DNA from: an uncultured Parabacteroides sp.
GTDB taxonomy: Bacteria > Bacteroidota > Bacteroidia > Bacteroidales > Tannerellaceae
Length of the DNA stretch: 64,000 nucleotides
Reading direction: 5' to 3'
Assembly: GCA_900552465.1 (NCBI GenBank)
Contig: URZO01000013.1
Span: forward strand, 1 to 64,000
Below are positions 35,811 through 44,176 of this stretch, one piece after another. The notes below the pieces were generated by a model, which worked only from the letters and a program-made list of their open reading frames with translations, searched no databases and was not told the origin of the DNA. Made by a program: the position numbers and the translations under genes. Every line of letters begins with the position of its first letter. The stretch's first letter is position 1.

Positions 35811-36689
35811 ATGAAGTTCATAAACAATAAAGTTTATTTTGCTGTACAAGACTACCTGATGATTATATTGGGTACTCTCTTGTACGGCTTCGGCTTCAAC
35901 GCCTTCATCTTGTCTAATGAAATTATTACCGGTGGAGTCAGCGGTATTTGTGCCTTAATCTTCTTTGCCACCAACGAGGCTATCCCCGTGTCTGTATCTT
36001 ACTTCGTGATAAACGTAGTATTACTGTTGGCCGCCCTGAAAATACTTGGGTTTAAATTTCTGATAAAAACGATATTCGGAGTCTTCTCCCTGTCCATATC
36101 CCTGTCGTTCTTCGAATGGTTGTTGAAAGACCATACCATCCTGCACGACCAGCCGTTTATGTCTATCATTATCGGGGCCTTCCTTTGCGGAGCCGGTCTC
36201 GGACTTGTATTCTCGGCAAACGGCAGTACGGGAGGTACGGATATCATCGGGGCTATTGTCAACAAATATAAGAATATATCCATTGGCCGCGCCTTGCTGT
36301 TCTGCGATTTCTTCATCATCGGTTCCTCTTTTCTTCTGTTTCATGACGTCGAAAAGATCGTATTCGGTTTTGTAGAGATGTTTATAAGTAATTATATACT
36401 CGACATGGTGTTGAACGGTAACCGCCAATCGGTCCAGTTCTTCATCTTCTCGCAGAAGTACGACGAAATAGCCGAACGGATCATTCACGACCTGGACCGC
36501 GGATGCACCATTCTCGATGGCGTAGGCGGCTATTCCCGTAAACCTGTCAAAGTAGTTGTCCTGTTGGCCAAGAAATCCGAATCGGTCGCCATCTTCCGCT
36601 TAGTCAAACAGATAGACCACCAGGCATTCATCTCGCAAAGTATCGTCAGAGGCGTGTACGGAGAAGGATTTGACCAGATAAAAGCATAA
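35811..36689 (+). CDS. YitT family membrane protein
   Basis: A 292-aa membrane protein with about five or six helices (YitT/DUF161 region, residues about 15-205) and a C-terminal soluble DUF2179-like domain (ILDGVGGYSRKPVKVVVLL). Function not established for most members. The start at 35811 (MKFINNKVYF) is 8 bp after leuS, so the two are co-transcribed; the longer reading frame would run back into leuS. A hairpin terminator follows. Confidence 0.88.
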   Translation: MKFINNKVYFAVQDYLMIILGTLLYGFGFNAFILSNEIITGGVSGICALIFFATNEAIPVSVSYFVINVVLLLAALKILGFKFLIKTIFGVFSLSISLSFFEWLLKDHTILHDQPFMSIIIGAFLCGAGLGLVFSANGSTGGTDIIGAIVNKYKNISIGRALLFCDFFIIGSSFLLFHDVEKIVFGFVEMFISNYILDMVLNGNRQSVQFFIFSQKYDEIAERIIHDLDRGCTILDGVGGYSRKPVKVVVLLAKKSESVAIFRLVKQIDHQAFISQSIVRGVYGEGFDQIKA

Positions 36690-36709
36690 AACAGTCACTT
36701 AAACAATTT

Positions 36710-36757
36710 AAAGCACTTCCGTACGTTATATACACATCGTATAGAAGTGCTTTTTTT
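36710..36757 (+). terminator. Terminator after yitT gene
   Basis: AAAGCACTTC (36710-36719) pairs with GAAGTGCTTT (36744-36753), followed by T residues to 36757. It stands 17 bp before rdgB and no new promoter is visible in between, so some read-through into rdgB-porZ is likely. Confidence 0.8.
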
Positions 36758-36774
36758 ATTTATACACAACGAAA

Positions 36775-37356
36775 ATGAAACTTGTATTTGCAACAAATAA
36801 CCAGCACAAGCTGGACGAAGTCCGGAAAATAACAGCCGGATACACCGAAATAGTAAGCCTTTCAGACATCGACTGTCACGACGATATTCCCGAAACAGCA
36901 GAAACCCTGGAAGGTAATGCCCTGCAAAAAGCCCGTTATATCAAAGAGAAATTCGGTTACGACTGTTTCGCCGATGATACGGGACTGGAAGTAGAAGCTC
37001 TGAATAACGCTCCGGGAGTATACTCTGCACGCTATGCCGGTCCGGGACATGATTCGGAAGCAAACATGAATAAACTGCTCCGGGAGATGGAAGGCAAAGA
37101 AAACAGGAAAGCCCGTTTCCGTACCGTTATCGCCCTTATCCTGGACGGCAAGGAATACCTGTTCGAAGGAGTTGTAAACGGCACCATCATCCGGGACAAA
37201 CGAGGTGGAAGCGGTTTCGGCTACGACCCTGTATTTGTTCCCGACACCTATTCGCAGACATTTGCCGAAATGGGTAACGAGCTCAAAAATAAAATCAGCC
37301 ACCGCGCCGAAGCAGTTAAGAAACTGACTGCCTTTTTATCGAATTACACGTTCTAA
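36775..37356 (+). CDS. rdgB: Non-canonical purine NTP pyrophosphatase (RdgB/HAM1)
   Basis: A 193-aa cytoplasmic enzyme hydrolysing ITP, dITP and XTP to monophosphates, preventing their incorporation into nucleic acid. Motifs: FATNNQHKLDEV (residues 4-15), the metal-binding CFADDTGLEV, GVYSARYAG and GSGFGYDPVF. Full length. It is 13 bp before porZ. Confidence 0.96.
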   Translation: MKLVFATNNQHKLDEVRKITAGYTEIVSLSDIDCHDDIPETAETLEGNALQKARYIKEKFGYDCFADDTGLEVEALNNAPGVYSARYAGPGHDSEANMNKLLREMEGKENRKARFRTVIALILDGKEYLFEGVVNGTIIRDKRGGSGFGYDPVFVPDTYSQTFAEMGNELKNKISHRAEAVKKLTAFLSNYTF

Positions 37357-37369
37357 TATTGTATTTAAT

Positions 37370-39694
37370 ATGAGAAATATATTGACTGTTATCTTGCTTT
37401 TCCTCCTTTCATTCACTGCCCCGGCAGCCAATGACAACACACTCGGGTGGAAAACATACCTTTCTTACAACAACACCAATAACGTAGAGGAATCTGCCGA
37501 CCAGGTATTCGTCGTAGCGGAAGGCGCTCTGTATACGTATGGAAAAGAAGATAACAGCATCAAGCAATATTATAAAGGAAACGGATTGAATGACACCGAT
37601 ATTCAATTCATTTCCTATAACAAACAGACTAAATCCCTGTTGATTGTTTATAACAACTGTAATATAGATATCCTGGAAAATGGTTCCGTAAAGAATATCC
37701 CTTACCTCTACTCTACCACAGCATTAAGAGATAAAAAAGTAAATTCCGTTATGATTCATAACGAATATGCCTATTTATCCATAACGTCCGGTATCGTAGT
37801 CGTCAACATGGACAAAAAAGAAATAACCGATACCTACAACTTATCCCGGAATGTAACATCCTCTGTCATCCTGAACAACCGGATATATGCTTCCGTAAAA
37901 AGTGAAACATTCAACGGCGTTCTATATGCATCTTTAGGCGATAACCTGTTGGACAAAGCGAATTGGAAAGCATACGCAGTACCGGGATTCCCGTCAGATA
38001 GCTCCATAGATACAATCGTATTATTCAAAAACCAGCTGTTTTATCTGTCTAAAAACAAAGGTGTCTATTACGAGGTGAACGGAACAACTGTTTCTTTAGT
38101 AAATAATGCTCAAATGAACAGCATCAAAGTTATCGGTGAAAAGTTAGCTTGTATAGCCTCTTCACAGGTTTATATCTTCACAGATACAAAAACTTTCGAC
38201 CAGATAAATATTGCCATAAAAGATATCAGTACCTATCAGACCGATAAATACTGGATCGCAGAAGGTTCAAAAGGTTTGCGTTCTATCAAAAGAACCGGAG
38301 CGAATAAGTTTGAAGCTGTAAACGAAGCAATCATATTGGATGGTCCCTACTCCAACAGTTCGTTTGACATTGTATGTCAAAATGATAAAGTATATATCAT
38401 ACCAGGCGGCAAAAGTCTGACAGGTAACGACCGTTTCGGTATAGCAGGTTCGGTGATGATATATGATTATGAGAAATGGACTGTACTGGAACCTTCCAAA
38501 GTGCAAAGTAAATTAAACGTATGGCCTCGCGACTATACCGGTATTGTTATCAGTACGAATGATGCCGGAGAAGAAATTATTTACACATCTTCCTATGGTG
38601 ATGGCGTTATCCGGTACAAAGACGGAGAACCGGAAATCAGATATACCAGTTCGAACAGCCCGCTTCAGAATGCAGGTGGAAATGCAGGTAACTACTACTT
38701 CATGGATGGACTTGCTTTCGATAAAGACGGAAACCTCTGGATGACAAATTCGGAAGTAAACGACGCCATAAAAATATTGGATAAAGAAGGCAAATGGCAT
38801 AGCCTGTTCGTTGAATCATTAAGAAGCAAGCCTACCATTAATGATATTCTCGTTACTTCCAACAATGACAAATGGGTCAATATATCCCGTCCTGCAAGTG
38901 ACGCCCGTATTACAGTCATTGCAAACAGTAATTCATTAGACGAAGCTGACTCTTACAAATTTGAAAGTTTTACTGATACCGACGGCAACAACTTTGCCCC
39001 CAGTAACTATACTTGTATGGCAGAAGACAAAGACGGATATGTATGGATAGGAACCAGTAAAGGTGCCATTTACATTACCAATCCCAGGCTGGCAGCATCG
39101 GAAAACAGCAGTTCTACGCGCTGTACGCGTGTCAAACTAATCAATGAAGAAGATGAAACACCTTATTATTTCCTCGACAACGTAATGGTGACAGCCATAA
39201 AAGTGGACAATGGTAACCGGAAATGGATCGGTACGGCAGGTAATGGCGTTTATGTATTAAGCGGAGATAACCAGGAAGTCGTCCATCAGTTTAATACATC
39301 CAACAGTCCTCTCCTGTCCGATAATATATATTCCATAGAAATCAACGGAAAGACTGGCGAAGTATTTATCGGAACAGATAAAGGTTTGGTTTCCTATAAA
39401 GGAGAAGCAACGGAGGGCAGAAGCGACTATTCCAATGTTTATGCCTATCCTAATCCTGTACGGCCGGAACATGCGGACAAAGTTACGATCACAGGCCTGA
39501 TGGATAACTCGATCGTAAAGATCACCGACCTAAGTGGAAATCTTATCTATCAAACCAAATCATTAGGCGGACAGGCATTCTGGAACTGTCGTAATAAGAA
39601 AGGTGTCCGTGTAGCATCAGGTATTTATCTTGTTCTTTCCGCTACCGAAGATTCTAAAGAAAGTGTAGTAACAAAGATCGCAGTCATAAAATAA
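37370..39694 (+). CDS. porZ: Type IX secretion protein PorZ
   Basis: A 774-aa exported protein, matching the length of P. gingivalis PorZ. After a signal peptide (LLFLLSFTAPAAN) come beta-propeller repeats of the two-component-regulator type (LWMTNSEV, VWIGTSKGAIY, KWIGTAGNGVYVLSG) and a C-terminal T9SS sorting domain (YAYPNPVRPEHADKVTITG, VRVASGIYLVLSA). PorZ belongs to the outer-membrane attachment complex PorU-V-Q-Z that cleaves and anchors T9SS cargo. It is located between rdgB and an acyltransferase gene. T9SS cargo (C10 and Lys-C-like proteases) lies within 12 kb on either side. Confidence 0.87.
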   Translation: MRNILTVILLFLLSFTAPAANDNTLGWKTYLSYNNTNNVEESADQVFVVAEGALYTYGKEDNSIKQYYKGNGLNDTDIQFISYNKQTKSLLIVYNNCNIDILENGSVKNIPYLYSTTALRDKKVNSVMIHNEYAYLSITSGIVVVNMDKKEITDTYNLSRNVTSSVILNNRIYASVKSETFNGVLYASLGDNLLDKANWKAYAVPGFPSDSSIDTIVLFKNQLFYLSKNKGVYYEVNGTTVSLVNNAQMNSIKVIGEKLACIASSQVYIFTDTKTFDQINIAIKDISTYQTDKYWIAEGSKGLRSIKRTGANKFEAVNEAIILDGPYSNSSFDIVCQNDKVYIIPGGKSLTGNDRFGIAGSVMIYDYEKWTVLEPSKVQSKLNVWPRDYTGIVISTNDAGEEIIYTSSYGDGVIRYKDGEPEIRYTSSNSPLQNAGGNAGNYYFMDGLAFDKDGNLWMTNSEVNDAIKILDKEGKWHSLFVESLRSKPTINDILVTSNNDKWVNISRPASDARITVIANSNSLDEADSYKFESFTDTDGNNFAPSNYTCMAEDKDGYVWIGTSKGAIYITNPRLAASENSSSTRCTRVKLINEEDETPYYFLDNVMVTAIKVDNGNRKWIGTAGNGVYVLSGDNQEVVHQFNTSNSPLLSDNIYSIEINGKTGEVFIGTDKGLVSYKGEATEGRSDYSNVYAYPNPVRPEHADKVTITGLMDNSIVKITDLSGNLIYQTKSLGGQAFWNCRNKKGVRVASGIYLVLSATEDSKESVVTKIAVIK

Positions 39695-39698
39695 GGAA

Positions 39699-40748
39699 AT
39701 GAATCCAACTGAAAAGGTATTGCTCAATTCCAGGCTGATTGCACAAGTTAAAGAAGCGAATAACTTTGATTTTATCCGCTTCTTTCTTGCTTATTCGGTC
39801 ATGTTCAATCACTTCAGCGCATTGACGGATACAGATCCTTTCTGGTTCGTCAGCGGCGGATTCCGTGTAAAAGGATTTTTCATTATCAGCGGATTTCTGG
39901 TTATGTTCAGTTTCCTGCGCTCACCGGATACATACGTTTTCTTCCGCAAACGTGTACAACGTATTATGCCGGCCTATTCGCTGGTGATTCTGCTATGCCT
40001 GGTATTAGGATTTTTTCTGACTACATTACCGTATCATGAATTCCTGACATCTCCCAAACCTTATACTTATCTGTTCACCAATCTGCTGACATTAAACTTT
40101 CTCTGTCCGGACCTTCCGGGCGTTTTCGACAATAATCCGTTACATGCCATGAACGGTTCGCTCTGGACAATCAAAGTAGAACTGATGTTATACATGACGG
40201 TTCCTCTCATTTACTGGCTGTTGAAGAAATACAACAAATTGGTATGTTTGGTATTGATATACGTATTATCTTTCATTTATTCCACTACCTGCAACTACCT
40301 GGATGATACGACACACAACGCTGTCTACGAGTTTCTGAAACGACAGTTCCCCGGACAAATGATGTATTTCTGTTCCGGCATCATCATACTGGCCTATTTT
40401 CCGCAGTTCCGAAAGTATATGAAATACATATTTCCAATAAGTATTTTATTGCTAATATTCAGAGATGTTCTGTTACTCAGTATATTCGAACCGATTGCAC
40501 TGGCTTCCGTTATTATATCGGTAGCCTATAGTTTCAAATGGCTACACTTCTTTAACCGTATGGGAAACTTTTCTTACGGTATATTCCTGCTCCATTTTCC
40601 TGTCATACAAACATTCATCCATTTCGGATTAGATAAGTACAGCCTGGTTCTGACCTTGGCATTGACAACTGTCATTTGTACCTACTTAGGAACATTATCC
40701 TGGAAGTATATCGAGAAACCCTGTCTGTATAAACCTAAACGTAAATAA
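39699..40748 (+). CDS. Acyltransferase family 3 membrane protein
   Basis: A 349-aa inner-membrane protein with about ten helices of the acyltransferase-3 (OafA/NodX) type. Seen are an N-terminal helix with the likely active-site His (SVMFNHFS), RVKGFFIISGFLVMFSF, and NGSLWTIKVELMLY. Members O-acetylate lipopolysaccharide, capsule or other glycans. It begins 4 bp after porZ, so co-expression with a T9SS component that handles anchored LPS is notable. A bidirectional terminator follows. Confidence 0.9.
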   Translation: MNPTEKVLLNSRLIAQVKEANNFDFIRFFLAYSVMFNHFSALTDTDPFWFVSGGFRVKGFFIISGFLVMFSFLRSPDTYVFFRKRVQRIMPAYSLVILLCLVLGFFLTTLPYHEFLTSPKPYTYLFTNLLTLNFLCPDLPGVFDNNPLHAMNGSLWTIKVELMLYMTVPLIYWLLKKYNKLVCLVLIYVLSFIYSTTCNYLDDTTHNAVYEFLKRQFPGQMMYFCSGIIILAYFPQFRKYMKYIFPISILLLIFRDVLLLSIFEPIALASVIISVAYSFKWLHFFNRMGNFSYGIFLLHFPVIQTFIHFGLDKYSLVLTLALTTVICTYLGTLSWKYIEKPCLYKPKRK

Positions 40749-40763
40749 CAGCCTTAAAAACAG

Positions 40764-40810
40764 AAATCCACAGCAGTACACAAGATATGCACTACTGTGG
40801 ATTTTATTTT
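40764..40810. terminator. Bidirectional terminator between acyltransferase and nadA
   Basis: AAATCCACAG (40764-40773) pairs with CTGTGGATTT (40795-40804), extended by AGT/ACT. T-rich sequence follows on the plus strand and A-rich sequence precedes it, so it serves both convergent genes. Confidence 0.8.
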
Positions 40811-40831
40811 TACCGCGGTTTATCAATAAAC

Positions 40832-41818
40832 TTATAAACCGAGCTTCTCCGAAATCTCCAGCATTTTCTTGATCGGACGGATTGCCTTTTCCTGTACTTC
40901 TTCGCTTACAAAGATTTCAGGCAATTCATATTTCAAGCAGTTATACAATTTCTCCATCGTATTCAAACGCATAAAATTACATTCGTTGCAGGCACAAGTA
41001 CTGTCGTTGGGAGGAGCCGGAATGAACTCCTTATCGGGACTTTGCTTGCGCATCTCGTGGATAACGCCGCTTTCCGTCGCTACAATGAATCGTTTCTTGT
41101 CGGACTTAACCGTGTGCTTCAGAAGAGCCGCAGTCGATCCTACGAAGTCTGAGACCTGTATAACAGGCTGCTTACATTCCGGGTGAGTAATGACTTCAGC
41201 ATCCGGGTACTGCTTCTTCAGCTCCAGTATCTTTTCCAATGAAAACTGTTCGTGTACATGGCAGGCACCGTCCCAAAGCAACATCTTACGTCCGGTAATA
41301 CCATTTATATAATTACCTAAGTTACGGTCCGGGCCAAAGATAATCTTTGTATCTTCCGGAAAACTCTCCACAATCTGACGGGCATTGGTAGAAGTTACCA
41401 CCACATCCGTCACTGCCTTGACCGCAGCTGTCGTATTTACATACGAAATAACCACATGGCCGGGATGTTGTTTGACGAATGCTGCGAAGTCCGGAGCCGG
41501 ACAACTGTCTGCCAGCGAACAGCCGGCATTCAGGTCGGGAACCAGTACCTTCTTGTCCGGACACAACACCTTGGCTGTTTCTCCCATAAAATGGACACCA
41601 CAGAAAACAATGATGTCGGCCGTCGTCTTGGCTGCCTGTTGTGCCAATGCCAGGCTGTCTCCTACAAAATCCGCTATATCCTGGATGTCACCAGTCTGAT
41701 AATAATGAGCAAGGATGACGGCGTTCTTTTCTTTGCGCATTCTATTTATCTCTTCCTTTAAATCCAAACCCTTTGGAATGGGGGCGTCCATATATCCGAT
41801 CGATTGGTTTGTCAACAT
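40832..41818 (-). CDS. nadA: Quinolinate synthase A
   Basis: A 328-aa [4Fe-4S] enzyme condensing iminoaspartate with dihydroxyacetone phosphate to quinolinate in NAD synthesis. Seen: AHYYQTGDIQDIADFVGDS, LNAGCSLADSC, THPECKQPV and the C-terminal CACNECNFM Cys. The start at 41818 (MLTNQSIGY) lies 39 bp downstream of a -7 box; the in-frame extension further upstream is not family-like. nadB and nadC are not adjacent. Confidence 0.96.
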   Translation of the reverse strand: MLTNQSIGYMDAPIPKGLDLKEEINRMRKEKNAVILAHYYQTGDIQDIADFVGDSLALAQQAAKTTADIIVFCGVHFMGETAKVLCPDKKVLVPDLNAGCSLADSCPAPDFAAFVKQHPGHVVISYVNTTAAVKAVTDVVVTSTNARQIVESFPEDTKIIFGPDRNLGNYINGITGRKMLLWDGACHVHEQFSLEKILELKKQYPDAEVITHPECKQPVIQVSDFVGSTAALLKHTVKSDKKRFIVATESGVIHEMRKQSPDKEFIPAPPNDSTCACNECNFMRLNTMEKLYNCLKYELPEIFVSEEVQEKAIRPIKKMLEISEKLGL

Positions 41819-41856
41819 AGTTACCTGTATTAAATGATTGTGTTGTAGATACTGTG

Positions 41857-41864
41857 CAAAGGTA
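41857..41864 (-). promoter_or_regulatory. -7 box upstream of nadA
   Basis: TACCTTTG on the minus strand matches TAnnTTTG, 38 bp before the nadA start at 41818. This supports that start over the longer reading frame. Confidence 0.6.
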
Positions 41865-42434
41865 AGAACTTTATTGATTCCCCCATAGGAAACATATATA
41901 AAACCAAAAGAACGCCGGTAGGTTTCCACTAAAATACGTACGTCTTCCTCAGGAAACCTGCCAGTCGTTTTTGGCCGGGACTTTTCCCCCTTCCCGAAGT
42001 TATCCACAATCATATTATTATATTCTTATTTATTCTTTATTTTAAATCTAAATATGATGAATATAATATCCGGTTGAAACAGTTAATACATTTTTGTTAC
42101 ATTACTTGTCTGATTCGTTATTAAACGATGTAAACCACTTATTAAGTAGATACCAACATACGGTTTTTCTTATTATATCCTGCTATTCTTTACTTTACAG
42201 ATTTTATCAGTTTCCGGTTGAAAACTACCTGTGTGTAAAAGTTCATAGCGGTTGCCTGCTGTCGATACGTGTATAACCGCTGTTGACAGAGCGTAGTAAA
42301 TAATCTGTTACTTCTATTGCATAATAGAAAGGGGAGAATGTATAGCGAACAATTCGAATAATGCAAGAACTATTTTTCATTTTGTGTCCACCACTTATCA
42401 ATACCTTTTCAACGGCATATCCACATTAATTGAC
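41865..42434. other. AT-rich intergenic region without a gene
   Basis: About 570 bp between divergent nadA and the RNA methyltransferase. No convincing gene. It has one exact TTATCCACA (42000-42008) and a near match at 42417-42425, AGCGGTT/AACCGCT arms around 42247-42290, and a repeated TCCGGTTGAAA. Not enough to call a replication origin. Confidence 0.5.
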
Positions 42435-42442
42435 TACTTTTG
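42435..42442 (+). promoter_or_regulatory. -7 box upstream of RNA methyltransferase
   Basis: TACTTTTG matches TAnnTTTG. Transcription starting just downstream makes 42454, 42457 or 42463 the usable ATGs and rules out the longer TTG-initiated frame. Confidence 0.6.
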
Positions 42443-42462
42443 CAAACAAAGAAATGATGACT

Positions 42463-42993
42463 ATGCGCAAGTTAAAAATAACAGAACTGAACCGCCTGAC
42501 CCCGGAGGCATTCAAAGATAGTAAAAAGATTCCGTTGGTGGTTGTGTTGGACCACGTAAGGAGCTTAAATAATGTAGGATCCGTGTTCCGTACGTCCGAT
42601 GCTTTCAGGGTAGAAGGTATTTATCTGTGCGGTATTACAGCTTGTCCGCCTCATGCGGAAATCCATAAGACAGCTTTAGGGGCGGAAGAGACGGTAGACT
42701 GGAAGTACTTCAAAGATACGATGGAGGCTGTTGATAACCTGAAACAACAAGGGTATATCGTTTGTGCAGTGGAACAGGCAGAAGGCAGTACTATGTTGGA
42801 TAAGTTGTTGTTAGACAAAGATAAGAAGTACGCAGTAATCATGGGAAACGAGGTAAAAGGCGTTCAACAATGTGTCGTTGATAACTGTGATATGTGTATT
42901 GAAATACCGCAGTATGGGACAAAGCATTCCCTGAATGTTTCAGTTACTACCGGTATTATCATCTGGGATTTCTTTAAGCAGCTGTCAGATTAA
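42463..42993 (+). CDS. SpoU/TrmH-family RNA methyltransferase
   Basis: A 176-aa SPOUT-fold 2'-O-methyltransferase of RNA. Seen are motif 1 (DHVRSLNNVGSVFRTSDAF), motif 2 (IMGNEVKGV) and motif 3 (EIPQYGTKHSLNVSVTTGI), which form the trefoil-knot SAM site. It lacks an N-terminal substrate-binding extension, so the target (tRNA or rRNA) is unclear. Start chosen at MRKLKITEL; ATGs at 42454 and 42457 are possible. Its last 9 bp overlap the convergent DUF4294 gene. Confidence 0.9.
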   Translation: MRKLKITELNRLTPEAFKDSKKIPLVVVLDHVRSLNNVGSVFRTSDAFRVEGIYLCGITACPPHAEIHKTALGAEETVDWKYFKDTMEAVDNLKQQGYIVCAVEQAEGSTMLDKLLLDKDKKYAVIMGNEVKGVQQCVVDNCDMCIEIPQYGTKHSLNVSVTTGIIIWDFFKQLSD

Positions 42994-43590
42994 TCCGTTT
43001 TCGACAAGTACGACTACCCGTTCCGTCATAGCATCTTTTCCTTTCGGATCGTATTCGGTTTTCAGGCTGGCACCGAACATACCGGCAAATATATTCCAGA
43101 AACCTGCCCGGAAACTGCCTAAGTAGGCTCTTAACAGGTTATAGCTCGATTGGTTACATTCTCTGTCAATCAGCTTGATAAGTAGCTTGCCTTGTGAGAA
43201 AGTAAGTTTTTTCAGTTCCGGTTTATATTCCTGGAAAAGTTCTTTCTCCATGCGTTTCAAATGGGCTTGACGGGATTTATCGTCCGGGAGGGTTTCCATA
43301 TACTCATATGTTTCGATCAGTGTTTCATAAACCATCTTGGCATACGGTAACGTACGTTTTACATCGCGGACTAACTTGTTATATTGAGCCTGTTCACGTT
43401 TGTTCTTAAACTTTACCGGTGGATAAATGAATATCTCCCGCAGATTGACCACAGGTACCGTGTCCTTTCCATCCAGATAAGCTTTTTGTAACCCTTCAGG
43501 AACGGTATTAATTTTCAATGTTTGTGCCTTAGCCCCTACCATACACAACATGAATACTATCAATATTTTATACCTACCTTTTCTCAACAT
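42985..43590 (-). CDS. DUF4294 protein
   Basis: A 201-aa exported protein of unknown function with signal peptide ending CMVGAKAQ and a DUF4294-type domain (VNLREIFIYPPVKFKNKRE, LPYAKMVYETLIETYEYM, LTFSQGKLLIKLIDRECNQ). DUF4294 is typical of Bacteroidetes. The start at 43590 lies only 6 bp after a -7 box, so the mRNA may have almost no leader, or the true promoter lies elsewhere. It overlaps the convergent methyltransferase gene by 9 bp. Confidence 0.82.
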   Translation of the reverse strand: MLRKGRYKILIVFMLCMVGAKAQTLKINTVPEGLQKAYLDGKDTVPVVNLREIFIYPPVKFKNKREQAQYNKLVRDVKRTLPYAKMVYETLIETYEYMETLPDDKSRQAHLKRMEKELFQEYKPELKKLTFSQGKLLIKLIDRECNQSSYNLLRAYLGSFRAGFWNIFAGMFGASLKTEYDPKGKDAMTERVVVLVENGLI

Positions 43591-43596
43591 CGTGTA

Positions 43597-43604
43597 CAAA
43601 TGTA
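43597..43604 (-). promoter_or_regulatory. -7 box close to DUF4294 start
   Basis: TACATTTG on the minus strand matches TAnnTTTG. Its expected start point falls at or next to the ATG at 43590, implying a leaderless or nearly leaderless transcript if used. Confidence 0.45.
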
Positions 43605-43697
43605 GTTGATTTACGGATAGCATTTGCCCGTTTTACAGAATTTGACTAATAAGTTCCATTGCTCCATTCATTGATAATAAGGAGGTATCTTATAAAT

Positions 43698-43741
43698 AAG
43701 TTGTCAATATGTTGTCAACTTCATATAAATCATTATATTTG
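43698..43741 (+). promoter_or_regulatory. Promoter with operator-like dyad upstream of dinD fragment
   Basis: TATATTTG (43734-43741) matches the -7 box, with TTG (43712-43714) 19 bp upstream as -33. The -33 lies inside a dyad at 43698-43721 with outer arms AAGTTG and CAACTT and a direct repeat TTGTCAA (43701 and 43712). A repressor site is likely. Confidence 0.55.
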
Positions 43742-43854
43742 TAGCAGTACAAACAACTAAAATCAACAGACTATGAAACATCCGACTTCCTTTCCATTCT
43801 TTATAAATCATAAATATTTAATCCATAAATAATTATCACTTAAAAACTTGTATT

Positions 43855-44157
43855 ATGAAAAAGGAAGAAATCAAAAACTTATTGGATAAGTTTGAGGCGG
43901 CTGCAAATGTTGTAGAAGAAGTAGAATGCTGGAGTGCCAGGGAATTACAAACTTTACTGGGATATGCAAAGTGGGATAACTTTATCAACAATGTTGTGGT
44001 GAAAGCCAAAGAGGCATGTAGGAATGCAGGAGAAGATATACAAAACCATTTTCCCGACGTCGGGAAAATGGTTTCTATTGGATATGGCGTTGAAAAACAA
44101 ATAGATGACATCTTATTAACGCGTTATGCATTGAAACGAAACAATTCTACTAACTGA
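43855..44157 (+). pseudogene. Truncated DinD-like protein
   Basis: A 100-aa fragment matching the N-terminus of DNA-damage-inducible protein D / BRO-like proteins: WSARELQTLLGYAKWDNF, VVKAKEACRNAGEDIQNHF and LTRYAL. Full DinD proteins are about 270-290 aa; here the homology stops right at the LTRYA(C) motif and the frame ends after a short unrelated tail (KRNNSTN). The promoter and start remain, so a short product could still be made. Codons for residues about 64-73 lie in a perfect 32-bp palindrome (44043-44074). The next gene starts 20 bp later, so a deletion may have removed the rest. Confidence 0.75.
44043..44074. repeat. Perfect 32-bp palindrome inside dinD fragment
   Basis: Every base from 44043 to 44058 pairs with 44074 back to 44059, with no loop. 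The centre reads TTCCCGACGTCGGGAA. It is coding (HFPDVGKMV), and an mRNA hairpin of this size could block translation or stop transcription. The GTCGGG/CCCGAC words also appear in the array at 63515-63737. Confidence 0.9.
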
Positions 44158-44176
44158 TAATAAATCAAACCTTACT

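Noticed and set aside
40832..42013. Long N-terminal extension of NadA
   Set aside because: The extra 65 codons lie upstream of a -7 box, and the family starts near MLTNQSIGY.
41819..42462. Replication origin from TTATCCACA boxes
   Set aside because: Only one exact DnaA box and a near match in an AT-rich gap, and no dnaA or other origin genes nearby.
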